Below, piece after piece: positions 21,597 to 32,560 of a stretch of DNA of 42,735 nt. The DNA is from Podila epigama. Lineage: Eukaryota; Mortierellomycota; Mortierellomycetes; Mortierellales; Mortierellaceae. The position numbers were made by a program, and so were the translations under genes. The first letter of the stretch is position 1, and every line of letters begins with the position of its first letter. The stretch spans positions 1 through 42,735 of the forward strand of contig JAAAVE010000032.1 in NCBI GenBank assembly GCA_015679605.1. Reading direction: 5' to 3'. The notes below the pieces were generated by a model that saw only the letters and a program-made list of their open reading frames with translations, did not search any database and was not told the DNA's origin.

Positions 21597-21680
21597 CTTT
21601 CTGTCTGTCTGTCTGTCTGTTTGTTTGTCTGCGTGTGTTTGTCACTCTTTCTGTCCGTCTGTCTGTCTGCCTTGTCTGCC
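21597..21680. repeat. Microsatellite (CTGT)n with TTTG/CGTG interruptions
   Basis: Tandem CTGT units form an interrupted array of about 80 bp, ending in TGCCTTGTCTGCCTTGTC. It lies about 1.1 kb upstream of the PX/PB1 start codon. Confidence 0.85.
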
Positions 21681-21833
21681 TTGTCTTCACTGTTGTTGAA
21701 ACACCCATTGAATTGACGATGGTGAGCGAGAATGACAAAGGGAACAAACAACAAATCATACTGTGAGTTGTTCTATTGCCATCGACTGTTATGACCGACT
21801 CTCCGTTCTTTTTGAACTGTTCTTTTCGTTTGA

Positions 21834-21861
21834 TGTCAGTCAGTCAGTCAGTCAGTCAGTC
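21834..21861. repeat. Perfect tetranucleotide microsatellite (CAGT)n
   Basis: Six to seven uninterrupted copies of GTCA/CAGT, followed shortly by a (CT)n run at about 21885-21899. Confidence 0.9.
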
Positions 21862-22014
21862 TTGTCTGGTTTTGTCAGGTCCATCTCTCTCTCTCTCTGT
21901 CCTTTGTAGGACCCAAAAAGTCATTTTATCCTTTTTTGTTCCCTTTATTCTTTAATTTCTATTTTTTTTTTTTTTTTGTCCATGTCAAGGACCTAATCTC
22001 CATACTCCTAATTC

Positions 22015-22065
22015 ATTCATCCATTCATTCACTCATCCATCCATCCATTCAATTGCTCATTCAAT
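22015..22065. repeat. Imperfect (ATTC/ATCC)n microsatellite
   Basis: ATTC, ATCC and CTCA units run in tandem over about 50 bp, immediately upstream of the putative 5' leader of the PX/PB1 gene. Confidence 0.8.
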
Positions 22066-22716
22066 CCATCTTCTAAAACACATTACCCATTGGGTTGTTC
22101 TCTTGCAAACAGCTCCCCATCGTCCTTCACGTTCAACCAGAGAGACTGTTATTGTATGTGACGTTCAGCCTTTTTTTGTTTCATGTGCAGGAAATATGTA
22201 CAGCACAACACAGAAACATCCTGCGCTGCATTGTCGATCGCATGCAGCCAGCCTATCCCCCATGTGCAAACTCACTCTTCCCCCCTCCTCCCCTTCACCG
22301 ACAATCTACAAGACATTATCAATCCCACCGTCAATCGTGTCCACCACATGGAAAAAAAGAAACGAAACCAAAAACCAAAAAACGCGTCGGTCTGTCTGTC
22401 GCAGACATTTTCCTTCTCCGACGTCTTAAATACTCTTTTTCTGTGCTTCGCCCATTCGCTTTCCTCCACCTCTTTTCAACGTGCATCCCACCGTGAACCC
22501 CATTTGATTCATCCTCACGACATATCCACCATCGTTTGTTCGTCTGTCCTGTCATTGTGCTCATTACTTTTACTAGTCTCACATCATCTAACAAATCAAG
22601 CCATCCACCACCATCCCCATCTCCATAATCATCTCCATCTCCATCTCCACTTCCACTTTCACTTCATTCCAATAGGTATATCTATTGTCTTGTCCAACTT
22701 AAACACTCGTTGACTG

Positions 22717-25700
22717 ATGCCTAGGGCCGGGTCATTGACAACGTCCGGTATGGCCCAAGGGCAACACCACAATCACCACATCCATGTGAACAACAGCAAT
22801 AATACCGCCTCTGATCACCCTATTATAAAAGACCCAGCTCAACCCCAGTATACCACAAAATTTAGCGCAAGCAACAATGTAAAGAATGTAAAGATAAACA
22901 ATGCAACCGAGGTCACCAGTACATCCGCCTGGACTAATATCAGCCACCCCAACGGAGTCATCGCCAATGCCTCGACATCCACGACTACAGCCTTTTACTC
23001 TGGCGTAAAGCTCGCTCCCCCTGTGCAGAGTGCCTCTGTTGAGGCGATGGAGCGCCGAGCAAGCGACCAGAAGACTTGGTATACCATCCAGGTTTGTCCA
23101 TGTCACCTCATCATACCCGGTAGCAACGGTGCTACTATACCTAGAAAGCCGTATCGCATTTACCGGCGATATGAGGATGTGGCTGACTTTGCAGATCAGC
23201 TTGACGAAGAGTTGCCAGCACTGCTCCTAAAGATGAACAATAACGTCCTTGTCAGCAACCTTGGTACAAGTGCTTTGTCTGGAGTTCATTTGGAGACTAC
23301 TCAGGAGTCATTGTCATCATCAGCTCTGAGCGCCACCTCGACCAATTGCTCAGCGCCCGCCTCCTTTCCCTCGCCTCTGTGCCTGACATCAGGTCCAATG
23401 GCCAACACCAACAGCAGCTACACCATGCACAGCACTACAAGCATCGCTATTGCCAACACTGACAGCAATATCTTGAACGTAAGCTATTTTCTTGTTCCAA
23501 TGTTATGACCTCCCCTCCAAAGAATTGCAGACATTTGTCGCCCAAACTTGAGGCTTCCAACAAAAAAATAATAGAACGCCGCAAAGATCCCTCTTCACGC
23601 TGTTCCCACCACCTATATTCCCTATCTCACCTTCCCAGCATTGTACTATAATACCAGCGTCAATGATACAGGTCCCTCTCCCTCTCTCTCCCTCGTTTTC
23701 TTTCTTTCTTTCCTGGTTCTTATCGATCTGCTGGGGTCCATCCATCCATTGCGTTTGCAAAGTATAATCATCCATGTATGCAACATGCATAGTTGTTGTC
23801 GTCCCCACCCCCAAAGGACGCATCCCTTATCCTCTGGGTTTGGGTTTGTCAGCACGTCTGTGGTGTTACCATTTTTTTTTCAGGAATGGGAAGAGGGTCA
23901 TTCCCGTCTTGCACAACAAACAAATAGACATGAACCTTGAAACGTCAAAAGGAGCTTTATTTTTTGTGAGACAAGGATAAATGATGGCAACTGGCAATTG
24001 CGCGTCTGTTTGTGCCATTGGAAAGGGGGGAGGGGGGAGGGGAGGTGGGAGTGAAGGAGAAAAGAAAGGACAACAAAAAACACTATGGAAATGAGACGGG
24101 TCGGCGAACGGGACGGACTCTTTGGCTGTCAAGAGAAAAGATATGCATGGGCCATGCTCAAAGTTGAAAGTGCAAGTTTTTCTCATGTCCATTACAAACA
24201 ATAAAAATAAATAGGGTGCGTCTACTACTAATTCCGAGCGAGAGATGGTTCAATGCACGTCCCACTCCTCTGGACAAGTTAATGTGGCGACGTCCTTCCC
24301 GGCGACTGCAGCAGGGACGGTGTCATTGCCTAAGCTAAAGTCGCGGCTGGTTCTTTTTGTGACCAAGGCTGTTTGTGTCCAGAGAAAGGAAGAATTGGAT
24401 CGGTACCTTCACGACCTTTTTGGGCTTGGGCCTATCATTGCCCAATCCAGGCTTGTGGCCGAATTCTTTGGGATTTGGAAAACAGACATGGAGATGCATT
24501 TGAGTCACGAAAACAGGGACCCACTTGCGCTTCACGCGGGACTTTGCACAAGAGGAGAGTCTGGAGGAGAAGGAGAAGAAGGAGCAGGATTGACTCTTGC
24601 TTCATCTTTATCTCCCTCCCTTCCTCTTGTCTCCCAACCTCCCAACGTTTCTACTCTTGCAACAATGCCACAACAACGACCAGACGATCAACGACAAGAA
24701 CAGGAGCATCAACAAGAGAGTCAACAAGAGAACCAACAAGAGAACCTACAACAGAATCAAAGACAAGAAGGAAAACCAGTCCAAGAACAACAAAAGCAAG
24801 ACCTTCTTCTCCACAGTGCAACTGCTCCGTTTAGTCCTTCTTCACCCACAGACATTCTCCGCCAAACTCTTGACACAGACACCAGACCGCCATCGCCAAC
24901 ATTGGACATGCCTCCTTCCAAGCCAACCTTGGTTCATCTAGCCTCACCTGTGGGGTCACCTCCAGTCACACCTACTTCGCACCCAGAGAGCCTCAAGTTG
25001 ATCATCTCCAACATTGCTGAAAACCTCAGTGCATGCTCAGATATCGAAATGGTCTCACCAACAGAGCCATTGCCATCTCCTGTAGCAATAGCACCTATGA
25101 GTTGTCCCATGGGGGATAACAATGAGAGCGTGAATGATGCATCAGCTAATAGTACCACTATGACAGAGTCTGAGACTTGTAACTCGACAACCAGCAACAA
25201 TGGTACAGTCAGTGTCACCACGAGGATTAAAAGGTTTCGTTCCTTGCGCCGCGCCAACACTGCTGCATCCTCTTCTTCTGCTGTTTCTCAACCAGATCAG
25301 CAGCAGCAGCAGCAGAGATCGCCAGGACCGGACGAGACAAATGCATCGACACAAAGACTACAACATCGTCACCATGGAGCAGCCTCTCCTAGGGCCGGAC
25401 GTACGTCCACAGCCACATCACCATCGGGTCCAGGGCAGTTGGTGGGCGGCAATGTGATCAAGCCCAAGATTATGAAGCGCGCAAAGACCATTGTGTTCCG
25501 TCCTGAGGTCACTATGCAACCACTGTCCTCAAAGAACGTGATACCGCCCTGGAATAGGATTCCGTCGACAATGACTCCCATTTCTCCTGTCAGTCCAACC
25601 AGCCCTACCAGTCTCTTACCGATGGCCCATGAGCTCCCTATATCAGGAGGTGACCGGAATTCGTCCACATGCAATGACACGACACAAATGTCTGGCCAAT

Positions 25701-27382
25701 GTGAAGAGCGGCCTCGCAAGTTGAGCATGGTACATTCCAAGACGATGACTGCCTCTATCTCAAGTCAGTCCAGCCAATCGAGTCAATCTAGTCACTCGTC
25801 CGCAGCCTCCACGGGCCATTTGGGTTCGTCTTTAAGCGCTGTATCATCATCTACCGCGTCGCCAGTGTCCTCATCGACAGCATTTGTTCCAACCTCGCCT
25901 GGACTTCAGGTAGCAGCTTGCGCCGATGTTGTGGCCGGGGATGGAAGAGGAGGAGGAGAAGGGGGTGGTGGTGGTGCTATGGGGACATTCAGAGCGCGAG
26001 GAGGGTCTGTGTCGTCGACCATGTCCACCGTATCGTCTACGACGACACTTGTTGCGCCATGGAACCGAGCCAATTCAAAATCTGAGAATAACACTTGTTT
26101 GCATTCGCTCATCAAGATTTCGGGACAACTATCGCCTTCCGCACAAAGCCCTGCTTCATCCTCCCCCTTTGTGCCTGTGGAAATCAGCAAGTCTGTGCAA
26201 AAGAAACAGCAGCAGAAGCAGCAACATCAAGGAGGCATGATGACAACGTCAAAAGGATTTCCAGGACGTGGTCTTTCTAAATCTGCTACTGTCCCTGCTA
26301 ATTTGAAGGACTACCAGCAGCAAGAATACCAACAACGTCAGTTGCAACAACAACAACAACAACAACAAACTATCGAATTCCATCAGTCACTGAAGAATGG
26401 AACGGTACCAGTTTTGACGCAGCCGCCATTGTCACGATGCAGAACCAGTTCTGGATCGAGAGTCAAAAGCAGCAACAGTTTAGTGGAAAACAATGGGTAC
26501 TGGAAGGGTGATATGACCAAGCCTCGGAGCCAGTCAGTTGCCGATACTGCAACTGTTGCTCCGCCGCTGTCACCTTTATCACCTAGCACTAGCAGCAACG
26601 CGGTCGTGGTTCCGACAATGACTATTTCGGCTCCACCTCCTGAGACAACAATGCCAGCAACAGAATCAACTGTTGGAACGGCCAAGAAGAGGCGTCCACA
26701 GCAGCAGCAGCAGCAGCAACCGCATTCAGCATCTAGTCGCCGTGAACGTGGTTCGCTTCATTCGCCATCCATGTCAACCAAGAAACCAGTCGGTATTCTC
26801 AAGAACGCTGGTGCTGGTCTGCGCAAGGCTAGTTTGACGGTGCCGAGTCTTACAGGCATGTTTCCGACGCCATCTTTGTCCTCACCACTGCCCTCGCCTT
26901 CGTTGTCGTCTCAAGGACACTTGCCGAGCCGTGGAGGCACTCCAACACCATCGTCAGCTGGGTCTGTTATGAGCAATGCTACGACATTCAAGATTGTGAT
27001 GGATGCTGACACGATTGTTGCCCTACAAGTGCCAGAAGATGCGTCCACATTGCAAGGGCTTCGGGCACGAATTGAAACCAAGTTGTTAAAGTCCAATATC
27101 CAGCTCCCGGATGCTTATGACCTTGTTTGGAAGGCTGGTAGTGGGGGCGTTAATGCATCAAGTACGACCTCCTCCAAGGTGACGACATCGTTCTCAACAA
27201 CAGTCGCTACTGCAACTGGGTCCTTGCCGTCTCCAGGAACACCTTCGACAACCACTTCCATGAAGACAATAATGATGACAATGTTCTCTGAACAACCTCT
27301 TACACTCAAATCAGACCAGCACCTCCAACAGGCTATTCAAGGATCCAAGGGTCGTAAAGTGACCTTGCACTGTGTGGTCTGA
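22717..27382 (+). CDS. PX-PB1 scaffold-like protein, 1309 residues, two exons
   Basis: Exon 1 is 22717-23478 and exon 2 is 24215-27382; both junction ends are phase 0 (donor GTAAGC, acceptor AAATAG). An in-frame TGA at 22711 fixes the start. The PX domain binds phosphoinositides on membranes. Its first part is at about residues 118-170 (WYTIQVCPCHLIIP, PYRIYRRYEDVADFADQL) and its second at about 290-344 (LPKLKSRLVLF, RKEELDRYLHDLFGLGPIIA). They are separated by about 120 low-complexity residues. About 830 Ser/Pro/Gln-rich residues follow, with poly-Gln runs near 25290, 26345 and 26700. The C-terminal PB1-like domain (about 1178-1309: TFKIVMDADTIVALQVP, TLQGLRARIETKL, then LKSDQHLQQAIQ, KVTLHCVV) has the type II Lys in strand 1. 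PX plus PB1 recalls the polarity scaffold Bem1, but no SH3 domain is visible. The role is inferred. Confidence 0.82.
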
Positions 27383-27765
27383 GAGACTGGAAGGGATTGA
27401 GAGATGAGAGAGAAAGAAAGCGCATGCTTTTCTCTCGTGCATGATAACGACACATTTTTTCTTTTCTTTCATGCTTTGTACATACTTTTTTCATTTCTTT
27501 TAACGCTTAATGTCTTTATAATGACTTCACGTTATGCCCCCTCACACATTACATTATGCCCCCTCACACACACACACACACACACACCTAAACATAGACA
27601 CTTCATCTTATGTCCGTAACGAAAGAAACGAAAGAACCACAGCTTGATAATATTAGAGCCAAGTTACAAAGCAAATAAACAGAGTATCATTGTTCATAAA
27701 ACATTTGAGAAATGGGTATAAGACTTCCCAACTTTTCTGTAGAAACCGCCCCACACTCAAAAACA
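27383..27765. other. Intergenic spacer between convergent genes, with a CA microsatellite
   Basis: The 3' UTRs of the PX/PB1 gene (+) and an F-box gene (-). A (CA)n repeat of about 25 bp sits at 27563-27587. The sequence ATTATGCCCCCTCACACA is almost duplicated directly before it (27532-27566). No gene is seen. Confidence 0.6.
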
Positions 27766-29922
27766 TCAAGTCCACTTGGCGACGTTGGGTCTGACGGCAT
27801 GAATACTGGCGACAAAGACGGTTCTGCCTTTGAACTCATTGGTGTCTTCAAGACAAATCTTCTGTAAATGTGGCCAGCATTGGTATCCGTGACCCTTTGC
27901 ATCCATGGCGTCCAACCACTCACGGACATCTGTGAGCGTGCCTAGATGTGAGAGTGGATGAACGATATCGAGTCCTAATGACAGGGAATCATGCCCTTGA
28001 ACGTTCTGTGCTCCGTCGCCACAGCCGCTGTTGTTATTATCGTCGTCGTCGTCATCACCACCAGGTGAGGGAGTAAAGTGTGCCTTGCTTGTGTCGTTGC
28101 TACTCTGGTACATGTGCTGTAGTTGATGCCGTCGAAACTTTTCCCTACGCCGAATCATTCTCTTTTCTTCCTTCATCTTGTTCTCCCATGATTTAAAAGT
28201 CTTGTTCCGGCCATTGACTTTGCCAATCGGTAGCGGGAATTGACCCATCCAAGAAAAATCCATCGAATCCTTCCATACTTGACTCCCCCATCGACGCACA
28301 AAGGCCGGTACCTCTAGTGACAATTCTTCCAAGAATTCCAAACGTGACAAGAGGCAAAGACCGCCGGCCAGGTCGAGTTGGACATCTCCAAGGCCGAGAT
28401 AGAGATGTGTTAACAGAGGGCAGACACGGCCAAGATAACCAAAGATGAGTCTTGACGCAGGAGGATCTAGCGTTGCATTACAACTATATGCGTGACTAAA
28501 GAGCATGGACAGTGTCCGGAGTCGGCGACAAGCCCAGACCTGCGGTGGTTTTACGGGGTCTGTGATGCTGCTATTCAAGAGCAGAAAATCTAGTTTTACT
28601 TTTGGTTCAAAGGTGGCTGCTTGGAGAGCAACTGGGAAAGGGTCCAAGTCCTCGATGGGGAAATGAACCATGCTTGTCTTGAGGTGGAGTAGATGGGGTG
28701 CTGAGCACAAGAACGCGTGGAGGTACATGAGCGTCGCTCGGTAGATGCGTTTGATGCGACTTGTCACTGGGTAGACAGCATAGTCTGTACAAAAGTTTTT
28801 GTACAGAGTCAACTCGAGCGATGTGATAACATTGCAAACATGGAAGATTTGTCGTGGGAATGTTGGTTCCAACTTTACGAGTTGAAAACTCCACTCGGTG
28901 ACATGAGGGTGTGCTGTCAAGAGGTGGTGGTATGATGCCTCAGAGAGACGGCTTTCGTGAATTGAGTAGTGGAGCTTGGTGAGGTGTGGACACGCTTTGG
29001 GAAGGAATAGAGGTAGAGTCTCATAGGTTAGAGTTCGCCAAGGGACGTCGTCCCTTGGGAACGGTGTAGGATCGAGAAGCGCAATGAGCGCCAACTCTTG
29101 GAGATGAGGGCAAGCTGCCAGCATATCCATTAGCATTCGAGCATCGACCCGTGCTAGCTTGATGATGAGTGATTTCAACTTGAGGTCCAGGTCTCCTCGG
29201 TGGGTCTCTACCGCGAGATCCTTGTCCTCCTGGTCCAGATTCATCTCGGAGAGCTGGGTCTCGTAGCGTGCCAGGGTCAGCTCATGTCCTGTGCTTTCCA
29301 AATATAATGAGACGAGTGTTGGACATGCACGCAAGATACGATCCATCTGTAGGGATGTAGATGCTGTAAACTGGATTTGGACCCTGAGCGAGGTCAAAGC
29401 CGGCAAGCGTTCCAGGATCGCGTAGATAGTTCCAGGATGAAGAGCACCAACGAGATGAAGCTCTCTTAGGGGAACAGGTGCTAGAATTTGGGTTCTGGAA
29501 AGCACTGTCTTTTGTGTGTGATAATCTTCTCGCATTGATTCGATGGCTTGCAGGAAACGATTCCAGGCGCGCGTAGCCTCTTGGCCCGTACTATGACATA
29601 TCCATCGAAAACTACCTGTAAAAGCCAAGGCGCCTAGGGCTCGAGTAAACGAGAATGCTTTAGACCCGTTGCGGAGAGAGTCATCAAAGACGAGTGGGAG
29701 TGGAGCGAGCTGTCGGCAGATGAGGAACCATAATCGACAAACATGTCGAGCTGAGTGGAGGAATTGTGTTCGATTGAGGTGGGATAGAACGTGCTCGAGT
29801 ATCTCTGGAATGCTGAGCGGTGAGTTCCTCGGGGTACTACTTAGTGAGGACGGGGAAGACAAGGAAGAAGAGATCATGAGTGAAGTAGAGGTGGAATGGT
29901 GAATGGTGAATGGTGAATGCAT
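27766..29922 (-). CDS. F-box protein with leucine-rich-repeat-like C-terminus (copy A), 718 residues
   Basis: Intronless frame from the first true ATG (29922, MHSPFTIHHS) to the stop at 27766. MISSSLSS further down is another possible start. The F-box is near residues 38-75 (SIPEILEHVLSHLNRTQFLHSARHVCRLWF) and would recruit Skp1 to form an SCF ubiquitin ligase. The rest has irregular leucine-rich segments (PLRELHLVGAL, TSLRVQIQF, CPTLVSLYLES, CPHLQELALIALL, CPHLTKLHYSI) typical of the substrate-binding solenoid of fungal FBXL proteins. Shared blocks with the gene at 32840-34927 (CPxLxxL repeats, GLCLLxRLE, DxSWMxxxPLP, a final AVRP) show they are paralogues. The substrate is unknown. An acidic loop (DDDDDDNNN) lies near residue 630. 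Confidence 0.85.
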   Translation of the reverse strand: MHSPFTIHHSTSTSLMISSSLSSPSSLSSTPRNSPLSIPEILEHVLSHLNRTQFLHSARHVCRLWFLICRQLAPLPLVFDDSLRNGSKAFSFTRALGALAFTGSFRWICHSTGQEATRAWNRFLQAIESMREDYHTQKTVLSRTQILAPVPLRELHLVGALHPGTIYAILERLPALTSLRVQIQFTASTSLQMDRILRACPTLVSLYLESTGHELTLARYETQLSEMNLDQEDKDLAVETHRGDLDLKLKSLIIKLARVDARMLMDMLAACPHLQELALIALLDPTPFPRDDVPWRTLTYETLPLFLPKACPHLTKLHYSIHESRLSEASYHHLLTAHPHVTEWSFQLVKLEPTFPRQIFHVCNVITSLELTLYKNFCTDYAVYPVTSRIKRIYRATLMYLHAFLCSAPHLLHLKTSMVHFPIEDLDPFPVALQAATFEPKVKLDFLLLNSSITDPVKPPQVWACRRLRTLSMLFSHAYSCNATLDPPASRLIFGYLGRVCPLLTHLYLGLGDVQLDLAGGLCLLSRLEFLEELSLEVPAFVRRWGSQVWKDSMDFSWMGQFPLPIGKVNGRNKTFKSWENKMKEEKRMIRRREKFRRHQLQHMYQSSNDTSKAHFTPSPGGDDDDDDNNNSGCGDGAQNVQGHDSLSLGLDIVHPLSHLGTLTDVREWLDAMDAKGHGYQCWPHLQKICLEDTNEFKGRTVFVASIHAVRPNVAKWT

Positions 29923-30152
29923 TAAAATACAATGCACATGTAAAGCAGCCCAAAGTGTCACGAAATTTTAACTGCGGAATTGAGTTCAGAAGGTTACATG
30001 AGTTTAGGTTTAGGTGATATGCTCGTTGCCTTTTGTACAACACGCGCTGCTTTACTCCATTTTGCTTTTTTCTATGCTCTCTTGCCACACTTTCCTTAGC
30101 AATCTCCATTATTAACCAAGATGAACGTAAATACGACCAAAAAATATGTTAA

Positions 30153-32432
30153 CTAGAGCCATTGACAAACATCCTGCTTGTCGAGTTTAATGGCTGGCCA
30201 TGTCTCTTGAACCCTGTGTCGCAATTCTTGATTCCTGCAAACGAACGGGCTTCCCTTGGTCGTCATCGCTCTTTCACCATGGTGAGCTCCCTTCAGAGAT
30301 GACTTGAATCCGACCCACGATCTCAGCCTGGGCCAGTGCTTCTTCATCCACTTCAACTCCTCTTGTGAAATGCGTTGATCCAGCTCTCGGATCCCAATCC
30401 GCTCAAGACATGTCAGAGTTCCTAAGTACGCCAGTCCAGAGTCCATCGACAGCTCAAGCGAGTCGGTCATGTAAGGATGGCGTACCTCGGCATTTTGAAA
30501 ATCCACGCTGAGCTCCCTACCAATGCCTGCAGTCGTGTAGATGAGCCGGGATTTTAGTGGCATCGTCCCACCTAGATTGAGTTCTCGAAGCTTGGTCAAC
30601 TTGCCTAGGCGCATGTACATTTTGGTCGAGAGTTCCTTTGCGTCCTTGCTCATCCTCTTTTCAGTTGCTTCTCTTTCTCTGGGGATACCACAGACCTCGA
30701 GGTCAAGTCGTTCCAAATCTGAGCAAACCCAATCAAGGTCTTGTACAGCCTCCTCGTTCGCATCAATCATGTGTCCCTTGCCGACAAAACTCTTGAGCCG
30801 AGAACAGGTCCTCAACACGTGTGCTATCGCCTTGGTGCCTCTTTGAGCGAGAGAAACATTCAGGATCTCGAGTTGAGGACAGTTGTCAGCTATCGCTATT
30901 AAAGTGGATGGGGAGGCATATCTTGCTTGAAACTCGACCAGGTGTGGGAGACACTTCCACCACGCAGAGCCGTTGGTCAGTGATTCAGACTCTTCTTCGA
31001 TCTCCTCGCATGGATCACGGAATGGTGCAAAGAGATCATGCGGTCTACAAACGCCCAGAATTCTGAGGTGGCGAAGGTTGAACGTGGGTAATATATTCAT
31101 GTCGACTGAAAGAGGAAGGGTAGGTACTATTGGATCCTCGAGGTAGATAGCATTCGGGGCCAAGTGGCCTACTTGTAGGACCTGTAGCTTTGGCGAGGAT
31201 ATCTGGCCCAGAAGGTGAACGAGTCCTGGAACACCTGAATGGAGTTTCCCCAAATGGAGTTCTTGTAGATTCGCTGTACTGTGCGTAACCATTGGATGGA
31301 TCAGATACAACGCGTTAGGGAGGGACCAAACGCGAAGACTATCAGCGTCCAGGTGAACAGACTCGGGCATGTCGCGAGTTTCATAAAGACTGTCCATGCC
31401 AACGTAAAGCTCTTCGATCCCTGGCATCGCCTCAAGCACTGCAGCCTGACTGATTGGACTAAACTCCTGTGGCAGCTGGAGATATCGTAGCTGGATTCCC
31501 GCGCGATTCAACTGACGTATTCCTGCTACACTCACAGAATCGACACGTGAAGGTCGTTCCTGTATCTGTCCTGGTGTAAAATATTGTAGCCGTTGCATTG
31601 ATGGAGCGAGGATTGAAAGCTCGTGGTCGTTTAGGGGGAGGCGTTCGAGATGCCTTAGGTTGACAAGGCGTTCAAGGACAGTTTGCATAAATGGTAGTGG
31701 CGGCATGAACGTCCTTTTCTTGAATCTGGCAACTTGAGGATAGACAATTTCCTCGAGATTTGGGTTCTGCAAAAGAAGCTGCCATAGAAATCGCAAGCTG
31801 CGTTGGGTATAAATATTGTATGGACCACTGGAGATGGTCGGGTCCGACAAAGGATGGTCAAGGTCAAAGAATGTGGGTGGGACATCTGGGACCCATTGAT
31901 CCCAAGGAGCACGAGAGGCCGAGGTTTCCCTCTTCTCTGCTAAGGAGTAGATGTCGATTATTGAGAAAAATGCAACACTCTTGAGGTGGATACATTCGCC
32001 AGATGCAACACAGGCCTCGACAGTCAGCGGCCATTGGGTTCTGAGGTGGCGGATGTATCTCGCGTTCTTGGAAATGATGGACCGGACCCAGGTCTCATCC
32101 CAGCCACGCTTTAGACTGTCATATGAAAACTGGCATTCACTTGCTAGTTGGAGGGCATAGGGTGAGTGCCTCGTGGCGGTCTCGAGGATAAGTCCCCATG
32201 GCTCCACAGTGTCGTCAAAGGTGTGCCAGATAAGTGGCGTGAGTACAGCATGGAAAAGCCTGCAGACTCGTACACCTCGACACAAGTCATCTGTGGACAA
32301 GTATTGCCCGATTATGGCCACCAACTCTCCCATCTCCATCGCTCGCTTTGTAAATGGCATGGGCGCATGTGGCCCCACTTTTTGCATGAGCAATGACTCT
32401 ATGGTTCCATCGGTCGAGTTGGCCTGTCCCAT
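30153..32432 (-). CDS. F-box protein with leucine-rich-repeat-like C-terminus (copy B), 759 residues
   Basis: Intronless and complete, starting MGQANSTDGTIES. The F-box-like motif is at about residues 30-75 (MEMGELVAIIGQYLSTDDLCRGVRVCRLF followed by LIWHTFDDTV). The remainder has irregular leucine-rich units (LRYLQLPQEF, LQELHLGKL, LQVLQVGHL, LRHLRILGV, LEILNVSLA, LERLDLEVCG, LRELNLGGT). It is a likely SCF adaptor. It is much more divergent from copies A and C than they are from each other and uses a different N-terminus, so it is probably an older family member. It is transcribed in the same direction as copy A, 231 bp upstream of that gene's start. Confidence 0.85.
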   Translation of the reverse strand: MGQANSTDGTIESLLMQKVGPHAPMPFTKRAMEMGELVAIIGQYLSTDDLCRGVRVCRLFHAVLTPLIWHTFDDTVEPWGLILETATRHSPYALQLASECQFSYDSLKRGWDETWVRSIISKNARYIRHLRTQWPLTVEACVASGECIHLKSVAFFSIIDIYSLAEKRETSASRAPWDQWVPDVPPTFFDLDHPLSDPTISSGPYNIYTQRSLRFLWQLLLQNPNLEEIVYPQVARFKKRTFMPPLPFMQTVLERLVNLRHLERLPLNDHELSILAPSMQRLQYFTPGQIQERPSRVDSVSVAGIRQLNRAGIQLRYLQLPQEFSPISQAAVLEAMPGIEELYVGMDSLYETRDMPESVHLDADSLRVWSLPNALYLIHPMVTHSTANLQELHLGKLHSGVPGLVHLLGQISSPKLQVLQVGHLAPNAIYLEDPIVPTLPLSVDMNILPTFNLRHLRILGVCRPHDLFAPFRDPCEEIEEESESLTNGSAWWKCLPHLVEFQARYASPSTLIAIADNCPQLEILNVSLAQRGTKAIAHVLRTCSRLKSFVGKGHMIDANEEAVQDLDWVCSDLERLDLEVCGIPREREATEKRMSKDAKELSTKMYMRLGKLTKLRELNLGGTMPLKSRLIYTTAGIGRELSVDFQNAEVRHPYMTDSLELSMDSGLAYLGTLTCLERIGIRELDQRISQEELKWMKKHWPRLRSWVGFKSSLKGAHHGERAMTTKGSPFVCRNQELRHRVQETWPAIKLDKQDVCQWL

Positions 32433-32550
32433 GTTTGCATGTCAGCTTGAATGAATGAATGGCTTTGATGGATGGGGCACTGGCTTGTTTTGCGTTGCTC
32501 TATGCTTTGTTGTTGCCTTTCTAATGTGATGGACAAGAGATGGAAATGGC

Positions 32551-32560
32551 NNNNNNNNNN
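32551..32560. other. Assembly gap (10 N) beside a long T-run
   Basis: Ten N's adjoin a homopolymer T-run. Like the other gap in the window it abuts a homopolymer, which suggests the breaks came from sequencing or assembly failure at such runs. Confidence 0.95.

Larger units (their letters stand above)
19618..22716. other. Long divergent intergenic region between ELP3 (-) and the PX/PB1 gene (+)
   Basis: At 3.1 kb this is the largest gene-free stretch in the window. The first half (19618-21060) is unique sequence with no convincing reading frame on either strand. The second half (21590-22700) is very rich in pyrimidine microsatellites and T-runs on the plus strand, which looks like a long 5' leader or 5' UTR intron of the PX/PB1 gene. 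I found no tRNA, snRNA or transposon signature, but a non-coding RNA could be missed by eye. Confidence 0.55.

Noticed and set aside
24245-24330. Independent plus-strand gene starting at 24245
   Set aside because: It completes the PX domain begun in the upstream exon, and the acceptor at 24214 joins them in phase 0.
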